DNA of 64,000 bases. It comes from Pseudozyma flocculosa PF-1 (lineage: Eukaryota; Basidiomycota; Ustilaginomycetes; Ustilaginales; Ustilaginaceae). Positions 1 through 11,334 of this stretch are shown piece after piece. The notes beneath the pieces are model-generated. The model worked only from the letters and a program-made list of their open reading frames with translations. It was not told where the DNA came from and made no database searches. Position 1 is the stretch's first letter. The number at the start of each line of letters is the position of its first letter. The stretch is taken from NCBI RefSeq assembly GCF_000417875.1, contig NW_006920885.1, forward strand, positions 522,692-586,691. The letters are read 5' to 3'. A program made the position numbers and the translations under genes.

Positions 1-473
1 GCCCTGTTGCCCGCTCATGCTCCTCGAGGCCTTCCCCCCGCGCATCGAGTCAGGCTGACTCGCCAGAGGGCGGACCAGAGGCGCTCGTCGAGCTGTGCAG
101 CACGAGGCCGCGCCGGGGTGGCCGGGGTCGGATCCAGCCCAGGACGGGGAAAGAAAGCAAAGCGGAGCCTAGGCGGATCGAACCCGCGACTACTGGCAGC
201 AGCCAGGTGCTGCAGTCTCTCAAGGTCTGGCCCGACAGCGCGACATGAGGCCAACCGAGGGCACGGGCCTGGCCTGGCAGGCACTCCACATGCAACCGGG
301 GGAGGCCAACAGAGGGGTCCACCTGCCGACGCCTGCCACCTCGCCTCGCTCGACACCACCACCGCCGCCACCACCGCCATCGCCCGCTCCATCCCCTCGA
401 CCTCCTCCGATCCGTCACGCTACGACTGAAGACGCCACGGCGCTGGTCCCCGTGCCGCGCGCCGCCCGCCACG
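1..473. other. Upstream spacer of VPS39, no gene seen
   Basis: This stretch before the VPS39 start codon holds overlapping GC-rich open frames on both strands but none has a recognisable protein. Around 168-240 the minus strand contains a T-arm-like string (GGTTCGATCC), but no cloverleaf could be closed. Direct CCACCGCCGCCACCACCGCC-like low-complexity sequence lies at about 355-380. It is best read as the promoter and 5' leader of the following gene. Confidence 0.6.
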
Positions 474-3400
474 ATGCACACCGCCTTCGACTGCGTCCCG
501 CTCCTCGAAGGCTACCGCGACAGGCCCGAGGCCATCCTGGTCCACGGCGCAAAACTCTTCCTCGGCTCCTCGACCGGCAACCTCTCCGTCTACCGCATCG
601 ATGCAACCCGCAATACCACCGCAGAGACCCGCGACGCCAAAGGGCAAGGCCGTCAACGCGGCGATGCGGGCCCCGGCGACTCGTCCTTCAGCAACTCGTC
701 GTCGATCCAGCCGCGCTCCGTCTCGGAGCCCATCCAGGTCTCAAAGGGCTTCTCGCGCCGCGCCATCGAGCGCCTCGGCGTCATCAAGGAGACAAACACC
801 CTCGTATCCCTCTCCGACGGCTACGTCTCACTACACGACCTCTCCACCCTCGGCCCACAGATGCAGCTCGCACAGACAAAGGGCGCCCTCACCTTTGCCA
901 TCGACACCTCGATCCAGAAACAACTCGCCTCCCGCGCGCCCGACTACGGGCCCGGCCCTCTCGGAGGCATGGCCTCCATCCGTGGCTCCCGATTTGCACC
1001 TGGTGGCGCCGGCACCCTTGGTCAAGCTTTCCGCCCAGGCGCCGCCCTCGACGCCGGCTCCACAGTCGGCGGCGGTTCAGCCTCCAGGACCCGCGCCAGA
1101 CTGCCCGACTCTCCCTCTCGAGGCTGGCAGTCGGCCAGCCTGCGCGGCATGGACGCCATCATCAAGCACAAGGAAGAGGAGCGTAGGCGGGCCGTCGAGG
1201 GAGCCCGCATCGGAGGCGCTGGCGGTGCCGGCAACGCAACCGGCGATCCCAACGAGGGCATCATGACGCTCGTCTCCGTCCTCGCCGTCGGCTCCAAGCG
1301 CAAGGTCACCCTGTTTCGCTGGGTCGACGGCGAGTTCTGGGACACGCGCGAGGTCCCGCTCGCCCACACGCCGCGCCACCTCGCCTTTCCCACGCCGACA
1401 AAGCTCTTCATGGGCTACAACGCCTCCGAGTTCGGCGTGCTCTCCGTCCCTCTGGCGTCCGAGTCGACCGTGGCTTTCACGCACCCGGCTTCGCAAGGGC
1501 CCAAGAACGGCGCCAGCGTACGCCGCGAGGTCCACGCCCAGCCTCCTCCCAGCTCCTCTTCGGGCCCTCTGGTCGACCTCACCGCCCAAGGGCCCGACGT
1601 GTGGGACGTCTGCGACTTTGATCTGCCCAGCACCGCATCCGAAACGTCCGGGAGCTCGGGCCAGGCGTCTTCGGGCGTCGGTGGCGGTCTCGGTGCAGCC
1701 TTCGGCGGTCTGGGCGGCTATATCGGCATGGCGGGAAAGGGCAAGTCGACCGTCGTCCAGATGGACGGTGGCGAGGTGCTGGTGATGAGGGACCATGCCG
1801 GCATCTTCTTTGGCGCCGATGGCAAGCCCACCCGCCGCGACGGCATCGAATGGCCGGCCGCGCCAGACGAGGTCGCGTACGCCAAGCCCTACGTCTTTGC
1901 GGTGCTGCCCGGGGGATCAGTGCCATCGCTCAAGCAGTCGTCGGCACCCAACGCCGCCTTTCCCGTGCTGCAGGTGCGATCCGCCAGCACGCTGATCGCT
2001 GTGCAGACCCTCTGCTTCCCGCCCCTTCTCTCGCCGACATCGCCGCCCGGCTACTCGGCCCCACCCTCGGTCCGCCTGCTCACCACGTCGGCCTCGAACA
2101 AGCCGCCCATCTACGTCGTCGTCTCACCCACCGACCGCGGAGCGCAGGAAAGGGACGGCAGCACCGTGTGGCGGCTCGACATGCACGGCTGGAGCCAGCA
2201 GATCGACGAGCTGCTGCAAAAGGGCGAGTTCGAGGAGGCGCTGGCGCTGCTCGACAGCGTCGACGAGGTCATCCTCGAGGACAAGGCCGAGCGGCGAGCG
2301 CTGGTCCAGGGCCTCTACGGCGTCTATCTCTTCTCGCAGAACAGGTTCGACGAGGCCGTCGAGATCTTCACCGAGCTCGAGATGAACCCGGCCAAGGTGC
2401 TCGCCCTCTATCCGCCCAACGTCGCAGGAGACCTTTCGAGGAGCCGCGACGAGTGGCTGCCGATCTTCGGCGGACCCAACGTGGCAAAAGTCGCCGACAT
2501 CGAGCCGCCCTCCGCGGCGACGACGACAGGGACAAGCTCGCTGTCGTCGTCGCCAGCGGGTCGCAGCGCCAACGCCGGGATCGTTCAGCCGACGCCGAGG
2601 AGCAAGCTGAGCGCGCTCCTGACCGGCATGCGACCGCAGAGCATCATCGGCGAGCCATCCGCACCGCCATCACCCGGCAGAGGGAGTCCAGCGCCTGCAC
2701 CGAGCCCCTCCAGGGACGCTCGAGGGCGATCGACCCTGGCTGGCGAGTCCGACAACGCCGACACGGCGTCGATCCGCTCTGTCAGGACGACGCGGGACTC
2801 GAGACAGCCGCAGCAGAGGGGCAAAGAGCCTGCTGCGGGAACATCTGCCGAAGATATCCGGCGAAAGTCGCTCGACGCCCTGGGCCGGTTCCTCGCGGAT
2901 CGCCGGCGGATTTTCAAGCCGATCCTCGAGTCATTGCCGCACCTCGAGTCCAAGGACCACATGACTATGTCGCAGATCAAGCACGACAGCGACTGGCTGC
3001 TCTCGCTGCCCAACAAGCCGCTGGGCCAGCTGGAAAAGGGCGAGCTGATGGCGGTGGCTCAGACGGTCGACACGGCCCTTTTCAAGACCTTCCTCGAGAC
3101 CAAGCCAGCGCTCGTGGGCCCGCTGTGCCGCGTGGAAAACTGGTGCGAGGTGGAGCAGGTCGAAGGCCTCCTCAAGGAGCGCAAGAAGTTGTCGGAGCTC
3201 ATCGCCCTCTACGGTGGCAAGGAGATGCACGGCAAGGCGCTCAACCTGCTCCGCCAATTTAGCGAAGACGAGGACGACGACGAGGAAAAGGTGGGGCCGA
3301 CGATCCGCTACCTGCAGAACCTCGGCCCAGAGTTTATCGAGACGATCCTCGATGCGTCGCACTGGGTCCTGGAGCGCGATCCGAAGCTCGGCATGGAGAT

Positions 3401-4598
3401 CTTCATGGCCGATACGGGCAAGGTGGCGTCGCTGCCGCGCAGCGACGTCGTGGCCGACCTGGAACGCTTTGACGAAGACCTCTGCGCGACGTATCTCGAG
3501 CACATCATCAACGTCCTCGACGAGGGCGATCCAGAATTCCACGACAAGCTCATCCGGCTCTACCTGCGCAAGGCCAACCGGCTATCGTCGCAACGGAGAC
3601 ACAGCGAGGGCGGCGCCGATGGCGACGAGGCTCGGCAGCGGCAGCAGCAGCGGTCCGAGGTGATGGCCAAGCTGCTCGCGTTCTTGCGACGCTCGTCGCA
3701 GTACCGGCCCGAGCTGATCCTGGGCCGCGTGCCCGCCGACGACGACGACCGGGACATGTTCGAGGCGCGCGCGCTGCTGCTGGGTCGGATGGGGCAGCAC
3801 GAGGGCGCGCTCGGCATCTACGTGCGCAAGCTCAAGGACCTCGATCGCGCCGAGGGCTACTGCCGGGATGTGTGGAGCGCGCGGAAGCGGCTGGACGAGG
3901 CGGAGCGGCTGCGTCGAGCCACGCTGGGTTACCTCGGACGCACTCCGCAAGAGGCACTGCAGCCACGGCAGCCGCAGACGCAGACGAGGCAGGGCGGCAG
4001 CCGGCAGGCCACCTCCACCGGTGGCGGTGACCGGGGCCGCGAGAGGGACATGACGGACGAGCAGCGGAGGAAGGCCGACGAGGGCGTCTTTTTGACGCTG
4101 CTGCAGGTCTACCTTCGTCCAAACGGCGGCGGCGCTGGCGAGGGCAAGACTGCATCGGCTGCGGCGATGACCGCGCAACCGTCGTCTTCCTCCTCATCGG
4201 AGGGCCACCAGCTGGAGGCTGCGCTATCTCTGATCCAGCGCAATGCATCGCGGATCGACCTGATCAGCGCACTGGAGCTGCTACCGCCGCTCGTCTCGCT
4301 GCAGTCGCTCGAGAGCTTTGTGCGGCTCAACCTGCGCGACCAGACGCGGCGGGAGAACGAGGCAAAGGTGATCCGCCAGATCCAGACGATGCGCGACCTC
4401 CAGGTCGACGAGACCCTGTGCCGCCTGCAGAGCCGCCGGGTCAAGGTGGGCGAGATGCGCACCTGTCCGCGCTGCCACAAGCGGCTGGGCAACGCCGTCG
4501 TCGCCGTCGAGCCGCTCAGCGGCGCCGTGCTCCACTACTTTTGCATGCTCAACAACCCGGACCACGCCCCGGGCGATCGTGGTGGGCCAGAGTACTGA
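474..4598 (+). CDS. VPS39: HOPS complex subunit VPS39/VAM6
   Basis: This encodes 1374 residues in one exon. The N-terminus (MHTAFDCVPLLEGY) aligns directly with the start of animal Vps39/Vam6, which supports this ATG. The first about 560 residues are a citron-homology (CNH) type beta-propeller with low-complexity insertions. From about residue 570 (QQIDELLQKGEFEEALALLD) it becomes an alpha-helical clathrin-repeat-like solenoid. At about residue 1328 there is a C-terminal zinc-binding region beginning CPRCHKRLGN and ending near HYFCM, typical of the Vps39 domain 2. In the family, Vps39 binds Rab7/Ypt7 within HOPS and tethers late endosomes and vacuoles before fusion; it also serves in vacuole-mitochondria contacts in yeast. 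A disordered Ser/Pro/Arg tract sits near residues 680-800. No intron is needed. Confidence 0.95.
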   Translation: MHTAFDCVPLLEGYRDRPEAILVHGAKLFLGSSTGNLSVYRIDATRNTTAETRDAKGQGRQRGDAGPGDSSFSNSSSIQPRSVSEPIQVSKGFSRRAIERLGVIKETNTLVSLSDGYVSLHDLSTLGPQMQLAQTKGALTFAIDTSIQKQLASRAPDYGPGPLGGMASIRGSRFAPGGAGTLGQAFRPGAALDAGSTVGGGSASRTRARLPDSPSRGWQSASLRGMDAIIKHKEEERRRAVEGARIGGAGGAGNATGDPNEGIMTLVSVLAVGSKRKVTLFRWVDGEFWDTREVPLAHTPRHLAFPTPTKLFMGYNASEFGVLSVPLASESTVAFTHPASQGPKNGASVRREVHAQPPPSSSSGPLVDLTAQGPDVWDVCDFDLPSTASETSGSSGQASSGVGGGLGAAFGGLGGYIGMAGKGKSTVVQMDGGEVLVMRDHAGIFFGADGKPTRRDGIEWPAAPDEVAYAKPYVFAVLPGGSVPSLKQSSAPNAAFPVLQVRSASTLIAVQTLCFPPLLSPTSPPGYSAPPSVRLLTTSASNKPPIYVVVSPTDRGAQERDGSTVWRLDMHGWSQQIDELLQKGEFEEALALLDSVDEVILEDKAERRALVQGLYGVYLFSQNRFDEAVEIFTELEMNPAKVLALYPPNVAGDLSRSRDEWLPIFGGPNVAKVADIEPPSAATTTGTSSLSSSPAGRSANAGIVQPTPRSKLSALLTGMRPQSIIGEPSAPPSPGRGSPAPAPSPSRDARGRSTLAGESDNADTASIRSVRTTRDSRQPQQRGKEPAAGTSAEDIRRKSLDALGRFLADRRRIFKPILESLPHLESKDHMTMSQIKHDSDWLLSLPNKPLGQLEKGELMAVAQTVDTALFKTFLETKPALVGPLCRVENWCEVEQVEGLLKERKKLSELIALYGGKEMHGKALNLLRQFSEDEDDDEEKVGPTIRYLQNLGPEFIETILDASHWVLERDPKLGMEIFMADTGKVASLPRSDVVADLERFDEDLCATYLEHIINVLDEGDPEFHDKLIRLYLRKANRLSSQRRHSEGGADGDEARQRQQQRSEVMAKLLAFLRRSSQYRPELILGRVPADDDDRDMFEARALLLGRMGQHEGALGIYVRKLKDLDRAEGYCRDVWSARKRLDEAERLRRATLGYLGRTPQEALQPRQPQTQTRQGGSRQATSTGGGDRGRERDMTDEQRRKADEGVFLTLLQVYLRPNGGGAGEGKTASAAAMTAQPSSSSSSEGHQLEAALSLIQRNASRIDLISALELLPPLVSLQSLESFVRLNLRDQTRRENEAKVIRQIQTMRDLQVDETLCRLQSRRVKVGEMRTCPRCHKRLGNAVVAVEPLSGAVLHYFCMLNNPDHAPGDRGGPEY

Positions 4599-6344
4599 GT
4601 TGGGTCGCGGCGTCGTACCCGCACGGGTCGGTTTTCGCGGCCAGTCAGTGCGCTGCCAGTTCGTGCGCTGCCGACTAGTACGCTGCCAGTTGATAGAGAG
4701 AGTCGGTCTCGGTTGACGAATCACGGGCGCTTCTACGCCAGATGTTGAGGTTCGCAGTCGCCCCTGTTGCCGCCACACGGCCGCGATTGTGCGCCGTGTG
4801 AGTGGCCGTCCGCCCGCCTTGGCTCTGCATGCTACCGGAACCCCACAATGTGTTGCTCGGAGCGATGCTGTCTTCCCCCTCGTCGCCTACATCAGACTGA
4901 GAGACCCGTATGAGACCCGCCTTGGTCTGCGAGCATCACCCAATACTGCGTAGGATGCATGGGTATCCCGTCGAAACGCTCTATTGGGAGGTCAGGCTGC
5001 CGTGAGAACGCGCGCGTCATCAAGTCGAAAGCGGCTCGCTCGCTCGCTTGGCGAGACCAACACTTGCCTGCCTGCCTGTCTTTTTTTCGGCTCGCGGCCT
5101 CCCAACGTCCATCCATCCATCCACCCGCCGCTAAGTTGGTTACGGGGTGCACGCGCTCGAGTCACCGAGTGCCCACTCTCCGCGGTGGCTACTCTGGTAT
5201 GAGCTGCGAGCTGGATGCGCCCGTAACTTACCTCGAGACTGGACCTGCATGCGCGCGAGGGCCAAACGAGGAACATAACGAGGTGTACGATGCGACGCCG
5301 CTGCGATACTGTCCGGCGGCGTGTCTGGCGGCGGCGGCAAAGCTTTTGCTCCGCGTCTAGCTGAATGCTCCGCTCGCTTATGCCCCTCTAGCGCCCGCGC
5401 AGAACCTTGATCCCGCCGGCCATCACAGCCACAGGCAGGCATCCACAGGCAGGCGGGCAGACGGGCGGATGATCGATGCTGTAGGTCAAGTCAAAGCGGC
5501 GACTGCATCGACCTCGGACGCCACCCGACCTGCTCGCCTGCCTCTGGTCCGGGGGCCGCGTCGCACCTTTCCTCTGCACCTCTCCCATCCGCCCGCTGGC
5601 CTTGCTCCAGCCCCCCTCCTGCCCCTCTGCCCTCTTCCTTCGTACCTCTGTCCCTCTCCCTCGTTCTCTCTCTCTCTGATCGCTCGCGAGCAAAGAGCCT
5701 CGAGGGTATAAAGCAAGGGGTGCCGTCCCCCTCTGCCCGACGGGGTGGGGCCCGCCCGCTCACCGTACACATCCGCCACTCGGTCTGCTCTCTCTGACCA
5801 CCTCTTCCTCGTTCACCACGACTCCAAAGGAGAGAGAGAGAGAAACAGACCTTCCAGGCGCATAGTGTAGAGCAGGTCCATCCCCCGCAGCTCGGCGCAG
5901 AGAGGACATACACACGGTACCCCTTCTTCCACCCTCATCGGCCACCCCGATCGCAGAGCACAGAGAGTCAGACAGAGAACGAAAGAGAGACACAGAGACA
6001 CAGAGAAAGAGGAAACGAGAGGCCGCGACAAAGAGCGGTGGGCGATAGGCCTCACTACCATCCTCGGCTGCCATCGGGACCGGTAACGGACCCCCAAGCA
6101 CCCTTCGTAGGCCACTCGGAAGCTCCAAACGTCCGAGTGGTGGGCGGAGGCAGCCGAACGCAGTCCCCCTCCTACTTCCTACCAGGTGCTCCCTGGTCCT
6201 CGGCGCATAGGAAGTGAGGGGGACCCCCTCCCGAGAGCCCGCCGCAAGTCAGGTCGAGTCAAGACGAGGCGAGTCGAGCGAGGCGAGGCCTGGTCCATCC
6301 TCTCTTGCCCCCCTTTCTCCGCACAGCGTCGACCGTCGGACCGC
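4599..6344. other. Long spacer with TATA-like site and GA-rich leader
   Basis: No gene is recognisable in these 1.7 kb. A TATAAA lies at 5707-5712, followed by a polypurine region (5829-6020) rich in AGAGAG. Upstream of it is a CT-rich block (about 5620-5690). The region probably contains the terminator of VPS39 and the promoter and 5' leader of the next gene. Confidence 0.6.
5707..5712 (+). promoter_or_regulatory. Candidate TATA box
   Basis: The string GGTATAAAGC is a perfect TATAAA in otherwise GC-rich sequence, 633 bases upstream of the start codon at 6345. A CT-rich block precedes it. If used, the transcript would have a leader of about 600 nt, unless an intron removes part of it. Confidence 0.35.
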
Positions 6345-8238
6345 ATGCCGCGGCCGAGCTACGCCGACATCTACGCCACCTGCCTCTACAGCGAAAGCGA
6401 AGGCTTGCCTCTGTGGAACCCATCGCCGCTGCGCCTGGGCGACGTCGGCTACCTCCGGCATGGCACGTTCTACACGCTCTTCAACTGCATCGACGGTCCG
6501 CCCTTGACCCTGTCGAATGCGGCGAGCATCGAGCTGGCCACCCGCTCCGATGGCTCCCGCAGCCGCTCCAGCTCGCTCGCGAGCGTCGCCGGTGGAGCGG
6601 CTAGCAGCGCCGACGACGACATGGACGTAGACGGCGGTGACCGTGGCCGTGGCCGTGGCGGCAGCAGCGTGGCTTCATCGACGACTGGATCCGAGCCACC
6701 GACCGACAGCCGGAGCTCGAGCCTCGCCCTTCGACGCTCGCCGCGGATCGCCGCGGACATCCTCTCGCCGCTGAGCCCGCCCACGTCGCTGTCGAGCCGA
6801 CGACCTTCGCCCAGGCCAAGCAACCGGTCCAGCACACCCCCCGACGCTGGACCCGGCCCCCCGCTGCCGCTCGAGGTGGATCAGGAAGCCCCAAAGCTGT
6901 TCGACATGGGCCCGCGCATGTCGTCCAACTACCGCTGCCTCGGCCTCAGCCTCGGCGCCAGCGTCCCCGGCGCACCCGTCAGCGGCAAGATCAGCTTCGA
7001 GACGTCCGGCGGCGACGGTGCCATCCTGGTCCCGCGCGACCCGACCGAGCGTTCGGTGCTCAAGCACATTGGCGTGCTCAAGGCCTATGTCAAGACGCAC
7101 CGCAACTGGATCCACGCCACCTACGGCAAGGCCGAGGACATCGACGTCGACGAGCTCGCCCTCGTCTACGGCCAGGATCGCACCTCGGACTGGGGCGTGG
7201 GCGTCTCGTGCGACTCGAGCCGCGGCGCGCGCGTCGACTTTGAAGTCTTTGGTTCGGCCAGGACCGGCTTCTGGGGCTCGTGGTCGCACTCGCTCAGCGC
7301 ATCGCAGCGAGGGCCGCACCGACCCGTGTCGCAGTCGAGCGGCACGCAGCCCTTCCCTACTGCGCCGGCGCCCGGCAGTCTGTCCTCGCCCTCGGTGGAT
7401 CGCGGCGACGCCGACATGGAGGTCGATGCGCAGGTCCAGGTGGACGGTGCCGGCCAAGGCGGCTTCACATTCCGCAAGAAGGGCCGCGGCGGCAGCAGCG
7501 CCACCCGCGATGCCAATGGCGTGGCGGGAGCGGGTTTCCAATGGGCGGCCAACAACTCGCTGCCCACCGACCAGAGCATCATCATCCGCCGGGTGACGGC
7601 GCGGACGAGCCTGGGGCTCGGCTTCCTTCCTGCGCGCTTGAAGGCGGCGGCCGAGCCCAAGGATCCCGAGAGGGGTTCGGAGAGCGACAGCAGCGACGAC
7701 GAGGAGCAAGACTCGCCGGCCGCTGCGACACCGTGCGCAGCCGGCGCCGGATTGCGACGGACCGCGACCAAGGCTGAGGTTGAGGCGATCGCCGGCGCGA
7801 TCGCCGGCAAGCATGGAGGCGGCTGGACCGAGGATCCGCTCGAGGCGCTGCACCGGTGGATGCATCGCGAGGATGCCCGCGTCGAGGTCTCGATTGCCTC
7901 GGACGACGACTGCCTGCGCCTGCTCTCCTGGCTGGCCCAAGACGAGGAGAGCGGGCACCTGCGGGGCCGCAGCCTGGCCGACCTGGTCTCGCTGGCGGCC
8001 TCGCGCGTGGCCTCGGTCGAAGTCGACGACGACGGCGTCGCGACGGTCCGGATGGCGCGCTTTCCTCGCACGTCCCGACCAGAGGCGACCGCCGTCGGCT
8101 CGGCATCGAGGACCTGCGCGGCCACTCGGCTTCGAGCTGGACCGGACCTCGTCCAGCTGCTGGCCAACCTCGAGCTGGCAGCCTCGCTCGGACCTCGTTC
8201 GGCACCCCGCGTCATTCTGCCGCGGTACGACGACGGTA

Positions 8239-8269
<31 letters not shown>

Positions 8270-8393
8270 CAGCAGCTGGCGCAGCAAGAGGATGGCGTCG
8301 CGGCGCCGGCCGGCCATCTGCTTTGAGCGTGCTGGGGCAGCCGCCATCGCCGCCTCGCCTTCGAGCGCCGCTGGACCGCCCCTGATCTGTTGA
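6345..8393 (+). CDS. Unrecognised fungal protein, GDVG/LFN N-terminal motif
   Basis: This single-exon frame encodes 682 residues from the ATG at 6345 ([18 protein letters not shown]). The open frame extends further upstream, but that part is low-complexity Arg/Ser/Gly and reads like leader. I do not recognise a named domain. Residues about 20-50 ([18 protein letters not shown], then FYTLFNCID) resemble the start of a large uncharacterised agaricomycete family with a G-PLW-P...GDVG...LFN pattern; this is from memory and is an inference. Residues 80-170 are Ser/Arg-rich and disordered. Residues about 195-320 look folded. A further conserved-looking segment lies at residues 410-440 and a helical part at 470-570. 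A poly-Gly run sits at about residues 633-643, encoded by a GGC repeat near 8240-8270. The protein has no signal peptide and no membrane segment. Confidence 0.7.
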
Positions 8394-8777
8394 TACGACA
8401 GCGACCGCGACAACGACCTCGAGGTGCGATGCACGTCATGAACATTGCTCTGGATCAAGGACAGGCCCGGATGATCCGCTCTCAGCACCGGAACAAGACA
8501 AAGGGAGAAAGAGAAAGACGACGCCGAAAAAAAAGGAGATGAAGAGCAGGGACGGGACGGGGGCCGCTACGCCTCTGGTCTGCGTTTGCTTGCGTTTCGT
8601 TTGTTCGTTTGTACATGACGTCGATCTTATGTTGATGACGGACGGACTGGGCATCGTTTCGTTGTCGGTCCGCAGCGTTGCGATGCGGTTCTCGGTGTTT
8701 TCAATTCTATCTGTACATATTGATGGGGGGCGAGCGAGAGGGAGCGTGGCTGGGCGCGTGACGAGGTGGTGGTGGTG

Positions 8778-8778
<1 letters not shown>

Positions 8779-8805
<27 letters not shown>
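8779..8805. repeat. (CAG)9 microsatellite
   Basis: Nine uninterrupted CAG units directly follow a short GGT repeat. It lies in non-coding sequence. Confidence 0.9.
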
Positions 8806-8808
<3 letters not shown>

Positions 8809-8831
8809 GCACCAACGGCCGTGAGCCTGCC

Positions 8832-8858
8832 TGCTCGCTCGCTCGCTCGCTCGCTCGC
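8832..8858. repeat. (GCTC)n microsatellite
   Basis: About seven GCTC units, followed 40 bases later by CCTG/CTGC tetranucleotides (about 8899-8931). The same CTGC/GCCT tetranucleotide recurs in most spacers of this window. Confidence 0.85.
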
Positions 8859-9287
8859 GCGACCGGCCTTAACGCCGAGAGCGACGGGGTTTTTCCCCCC
8901 TGCCTGCCTGCTGCCTGCCTGCCTGCCTGTCCTGCTTTTCTCGGACCGTCTGCCGTGGGGGGAGAAGGGCGACAAAGAGCGGGGAGCCCCCTTCGACTGA
9001 CGGCCCCCCGGTTGCAACCGCAACCCGCAATCAGGATCGACGACGACCAACCATCCGAGGCATTACGTTGGCTCGTCATCCCATCGCTGCCTGCTCCAAG
9101 GGATCCGACAGAGAGGGACCCCCGAGGCTGCATTGTTCGCCAGCCTGATCTGACCCTCTCTTTGAACCGGCGAGCTGGCGCCTCGCGCCCTGGCCACCCA
9201 ACCAACGTCTCTTCTCTCTGCCAAAGCGAAGCGGCCAAGCGCCCATCGGTTGGCCAGCCAAAAAGTCGGTCCGCGCTTTCCGTCTTC

Positions 9288-9312
9288 GCTGCTGCTGCTG
9301 CTGCTGCTGCTG
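9288..9312. repeat. (GCT)8 microsatellite
   Basis: Eight GCT units lie about 190 bases upstream of the start codon at 9503, probably within the 5' leader. Confidence 0.85.
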
Positions 9313-9502
9313 CCACCACCATCTTCGCTCCCTCATCCCTCGCCCTAGCCCAGCCTTGCTCCCACGCGGCAACACGCTGTCGTGGCCTGTCGACTCCATC
9401 ACCACCGCCACCACCGCCATCCGTCATCAACACCACTGGCACCACCCTCATCCCCCTCATCACCACCCTCATCTCGCTCACCACCGCCATTTTCGACCAA
9501 GC

Positions 9503-11334
9503 ATGACGGCGGCGACGCAGGCGACAGGCGCCGCAGCCGCAGCTGCAGCTCCCCTCCGCTCCCTCTTTGTCCACACCCACGACGTCTCGCGCTCCCTCAA
9601 GCCCTCGTCGGACGGCGAGCTGGCCCACGCCCTTCACCAGACGCTCCACTTTGCCCTCGACGGCCACCACGACGACTGGGGCCTCCACACCGTCGGCCAC
9701 AGCGGCGGCTGCGACCCGCTCGCAACCATGCCGTCCACCTCTGACTCAACCTACACAAACGACCGCACTCAGGCATCGCAGTCGCAGTCGCAGTCTCAGT
9801 CCCAGTCCCAGTCCCTGCCGTCGGCGCCAGCCTCAACGTCAGCGGCAGCCGCTTCGACCTCGACCTCGACCGACGACGCTGCTGCTGCCACAGCAAACGG
9901 CCATCTGCGCGCACGACCCGGCTTCTTCCCCACCTCGGACCCGGAACGACCCTTTGTCTCGTACCTGTGGGACCAGCGCACCTCGACGCTGACGCTGCCC
10001 AACCCGTCGACCATCAACAACCCCGTCGCCGACCCGTGCAGCCCGGACCTGCGCAGCGCCTACGAGATCACGGGCAAGTTTTTCTACCTCTCGGAAAACA
10101 CCGAGGCCGGCGGCGACCGCTTCCCGCCAGAGTGGATCGACGACGCCTTTGGCCGCCTCACAAAGACGACGGGCCTCATCACGCTCGATACCTTTATCGT
10201 CGCCTTCCCCACCCTCGACCTCGACGGCTTGCGCGCACGGGCGCTGCAGCGCACCCACTCTCGCCCCGACCAGCCCAACGGCGGCGGTCGCGCCCCACCC
10301 TGTGGCACTGGCGCCGGCGCCGGCGGCTGCGGAGGTCAGGATATCAACGGTACCCTCTCGAACGGCAGCGGCGAAGCGTCAGAGGAGCAGAGGCAGGCGC
10401 TCGGCGAGGTGGCCAAGGTGTGGCACTCGATCTCGACCAATCCGCAGTTCCTCTCGCTGGGCCTGTCGGACTTTTCGCAGCCCAGCCTCAGCCACCTCTT
10501 TAGCATCCTCGACCCACCGCTGCAGCCGCTGCCGCCCTCTCAACAGCAGCGACCGCAGCCGCCACCTGGCGCAGCGATCCCTTCGACGACGACGACGACG
10601 ACGACGAACAAGGCGAACGGTGCCGATGCGACGACGGCGGCGGCGGCGGGAGGCGCCGCTGCGCCGCCGATGCAGCCGACGCTGTCCAAGGACCAGGCGA
10701 CGGTGCTGGCGCCGTACAGCATCCCGTGTGCCTCGCGGAGACCGAGGGTGGTGACGATCAACGTCAAGACGGATCCGTGCGGCTTCGACCGCTCGCTCAG
10801 CGCGTGGTGCGAGCAGGAGGGTATGCTCCTCATTGCGCACAGCGACCGACGAGGTGAGTGCGAGCGTCCGAGGCCTGGAGGTCCCGGTGCGGGCCCACGG
10901 GGCGACGTATGGGCTCATGCATGATCGAGGGACTGACCTGTCTCCGCCCTGTCCTGCTCTGCTCTGCCCTGCTCTGCCGCGCCCTGCTCCGCTCGCGCTC
11001 CGCTCCTGATTGGTGGCAGACCCACTACCGGCGCGGACGCTGCCGACGCTACTCAACGAGTTCCACGACGAGCTGCCACACCCGCTGCCGCATCGCGGCG
11101 CGACGCTCCGGCCCAAGTGGGTGCTCAAGTACACGACGCTGATCCGCGACCGCGGCGTGCTCGCCGATAAAGGGTGAGCGTTGGGCATCGCATTCGCATT
11201 CGCATCAGCACCGGCCTCGCCATCGCACCTCCATCTGACTTCGCTTTCTCCTTCGCTTTCTCCTCCTTCCCTCTGTGGCTGCATTGGGATTCGGGTGATG
11301 GATCAGGTACATCCTCTTTGCTACTGTCGACTGA
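9503..11334 (+). CDS. Glutamate-cysteine ligase regulatory subunit (GCLM-like)
   Basis: Three exons, 9503-10853, 11020-11173 and 11307-11334, join in exact phase to give 510 residues. The ATG at 9503 (MTAATQATG) was chosen because the frame upstream is CACC-rich leader. The motif LDTFIVAFPTLDLD near residue 230 matches the fungal GCL light subunit, and so do PRVVTINVK near residue 415, IAHSDRRDP at the first splice and the C-terminal IRDRGVLADKGYIL. The family has an aldo-keto-reductase-like fold and forms a heterodimer with the catalytic subunit, raising its affinity for glutamate in the first step of glutathione synthesis in the cytosol. Low-complexity inserts occur: a SQSQSQ run (about residue 92-105) and a Thr run (about 362-368). 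Introns are 166 and 133 nt with GTGAG donors. It is convergent with the arrestin gene. Confidence 0.88.

Larger units (their letters stand above)
8394..9502. other. Spacer rich in microsatellites
   Basis: No gene is recognisable. The spacer contains CAG, GCTC, CCTG and GCT microsatellites (separate entries) and, from about 9400 on, a CACC/ATCACC-rich stretch directly before the GCL regulatory subunit start codon at 9503. It should hold the 3' end of the upstream gene and the promoter and leader of the downstream one. Confidence 0.6.

Noticed and set aside
168..245. tRNA-like string on the minus strand (GGTTCGATCC preceded by GCGCGG-type stem)
   Set aside because: The T-arm consensus lacks one base, and neither the acceptor stem nor the D-arm can be paired; no anticodon loop fits.
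7166..8488. 440-residue open frame on the minus strand
   Set aside because: It is antisense to the gene at 6345-8393; it is Ser/Arg-rich, with codon-bias artefacts of GC-rich DNA.
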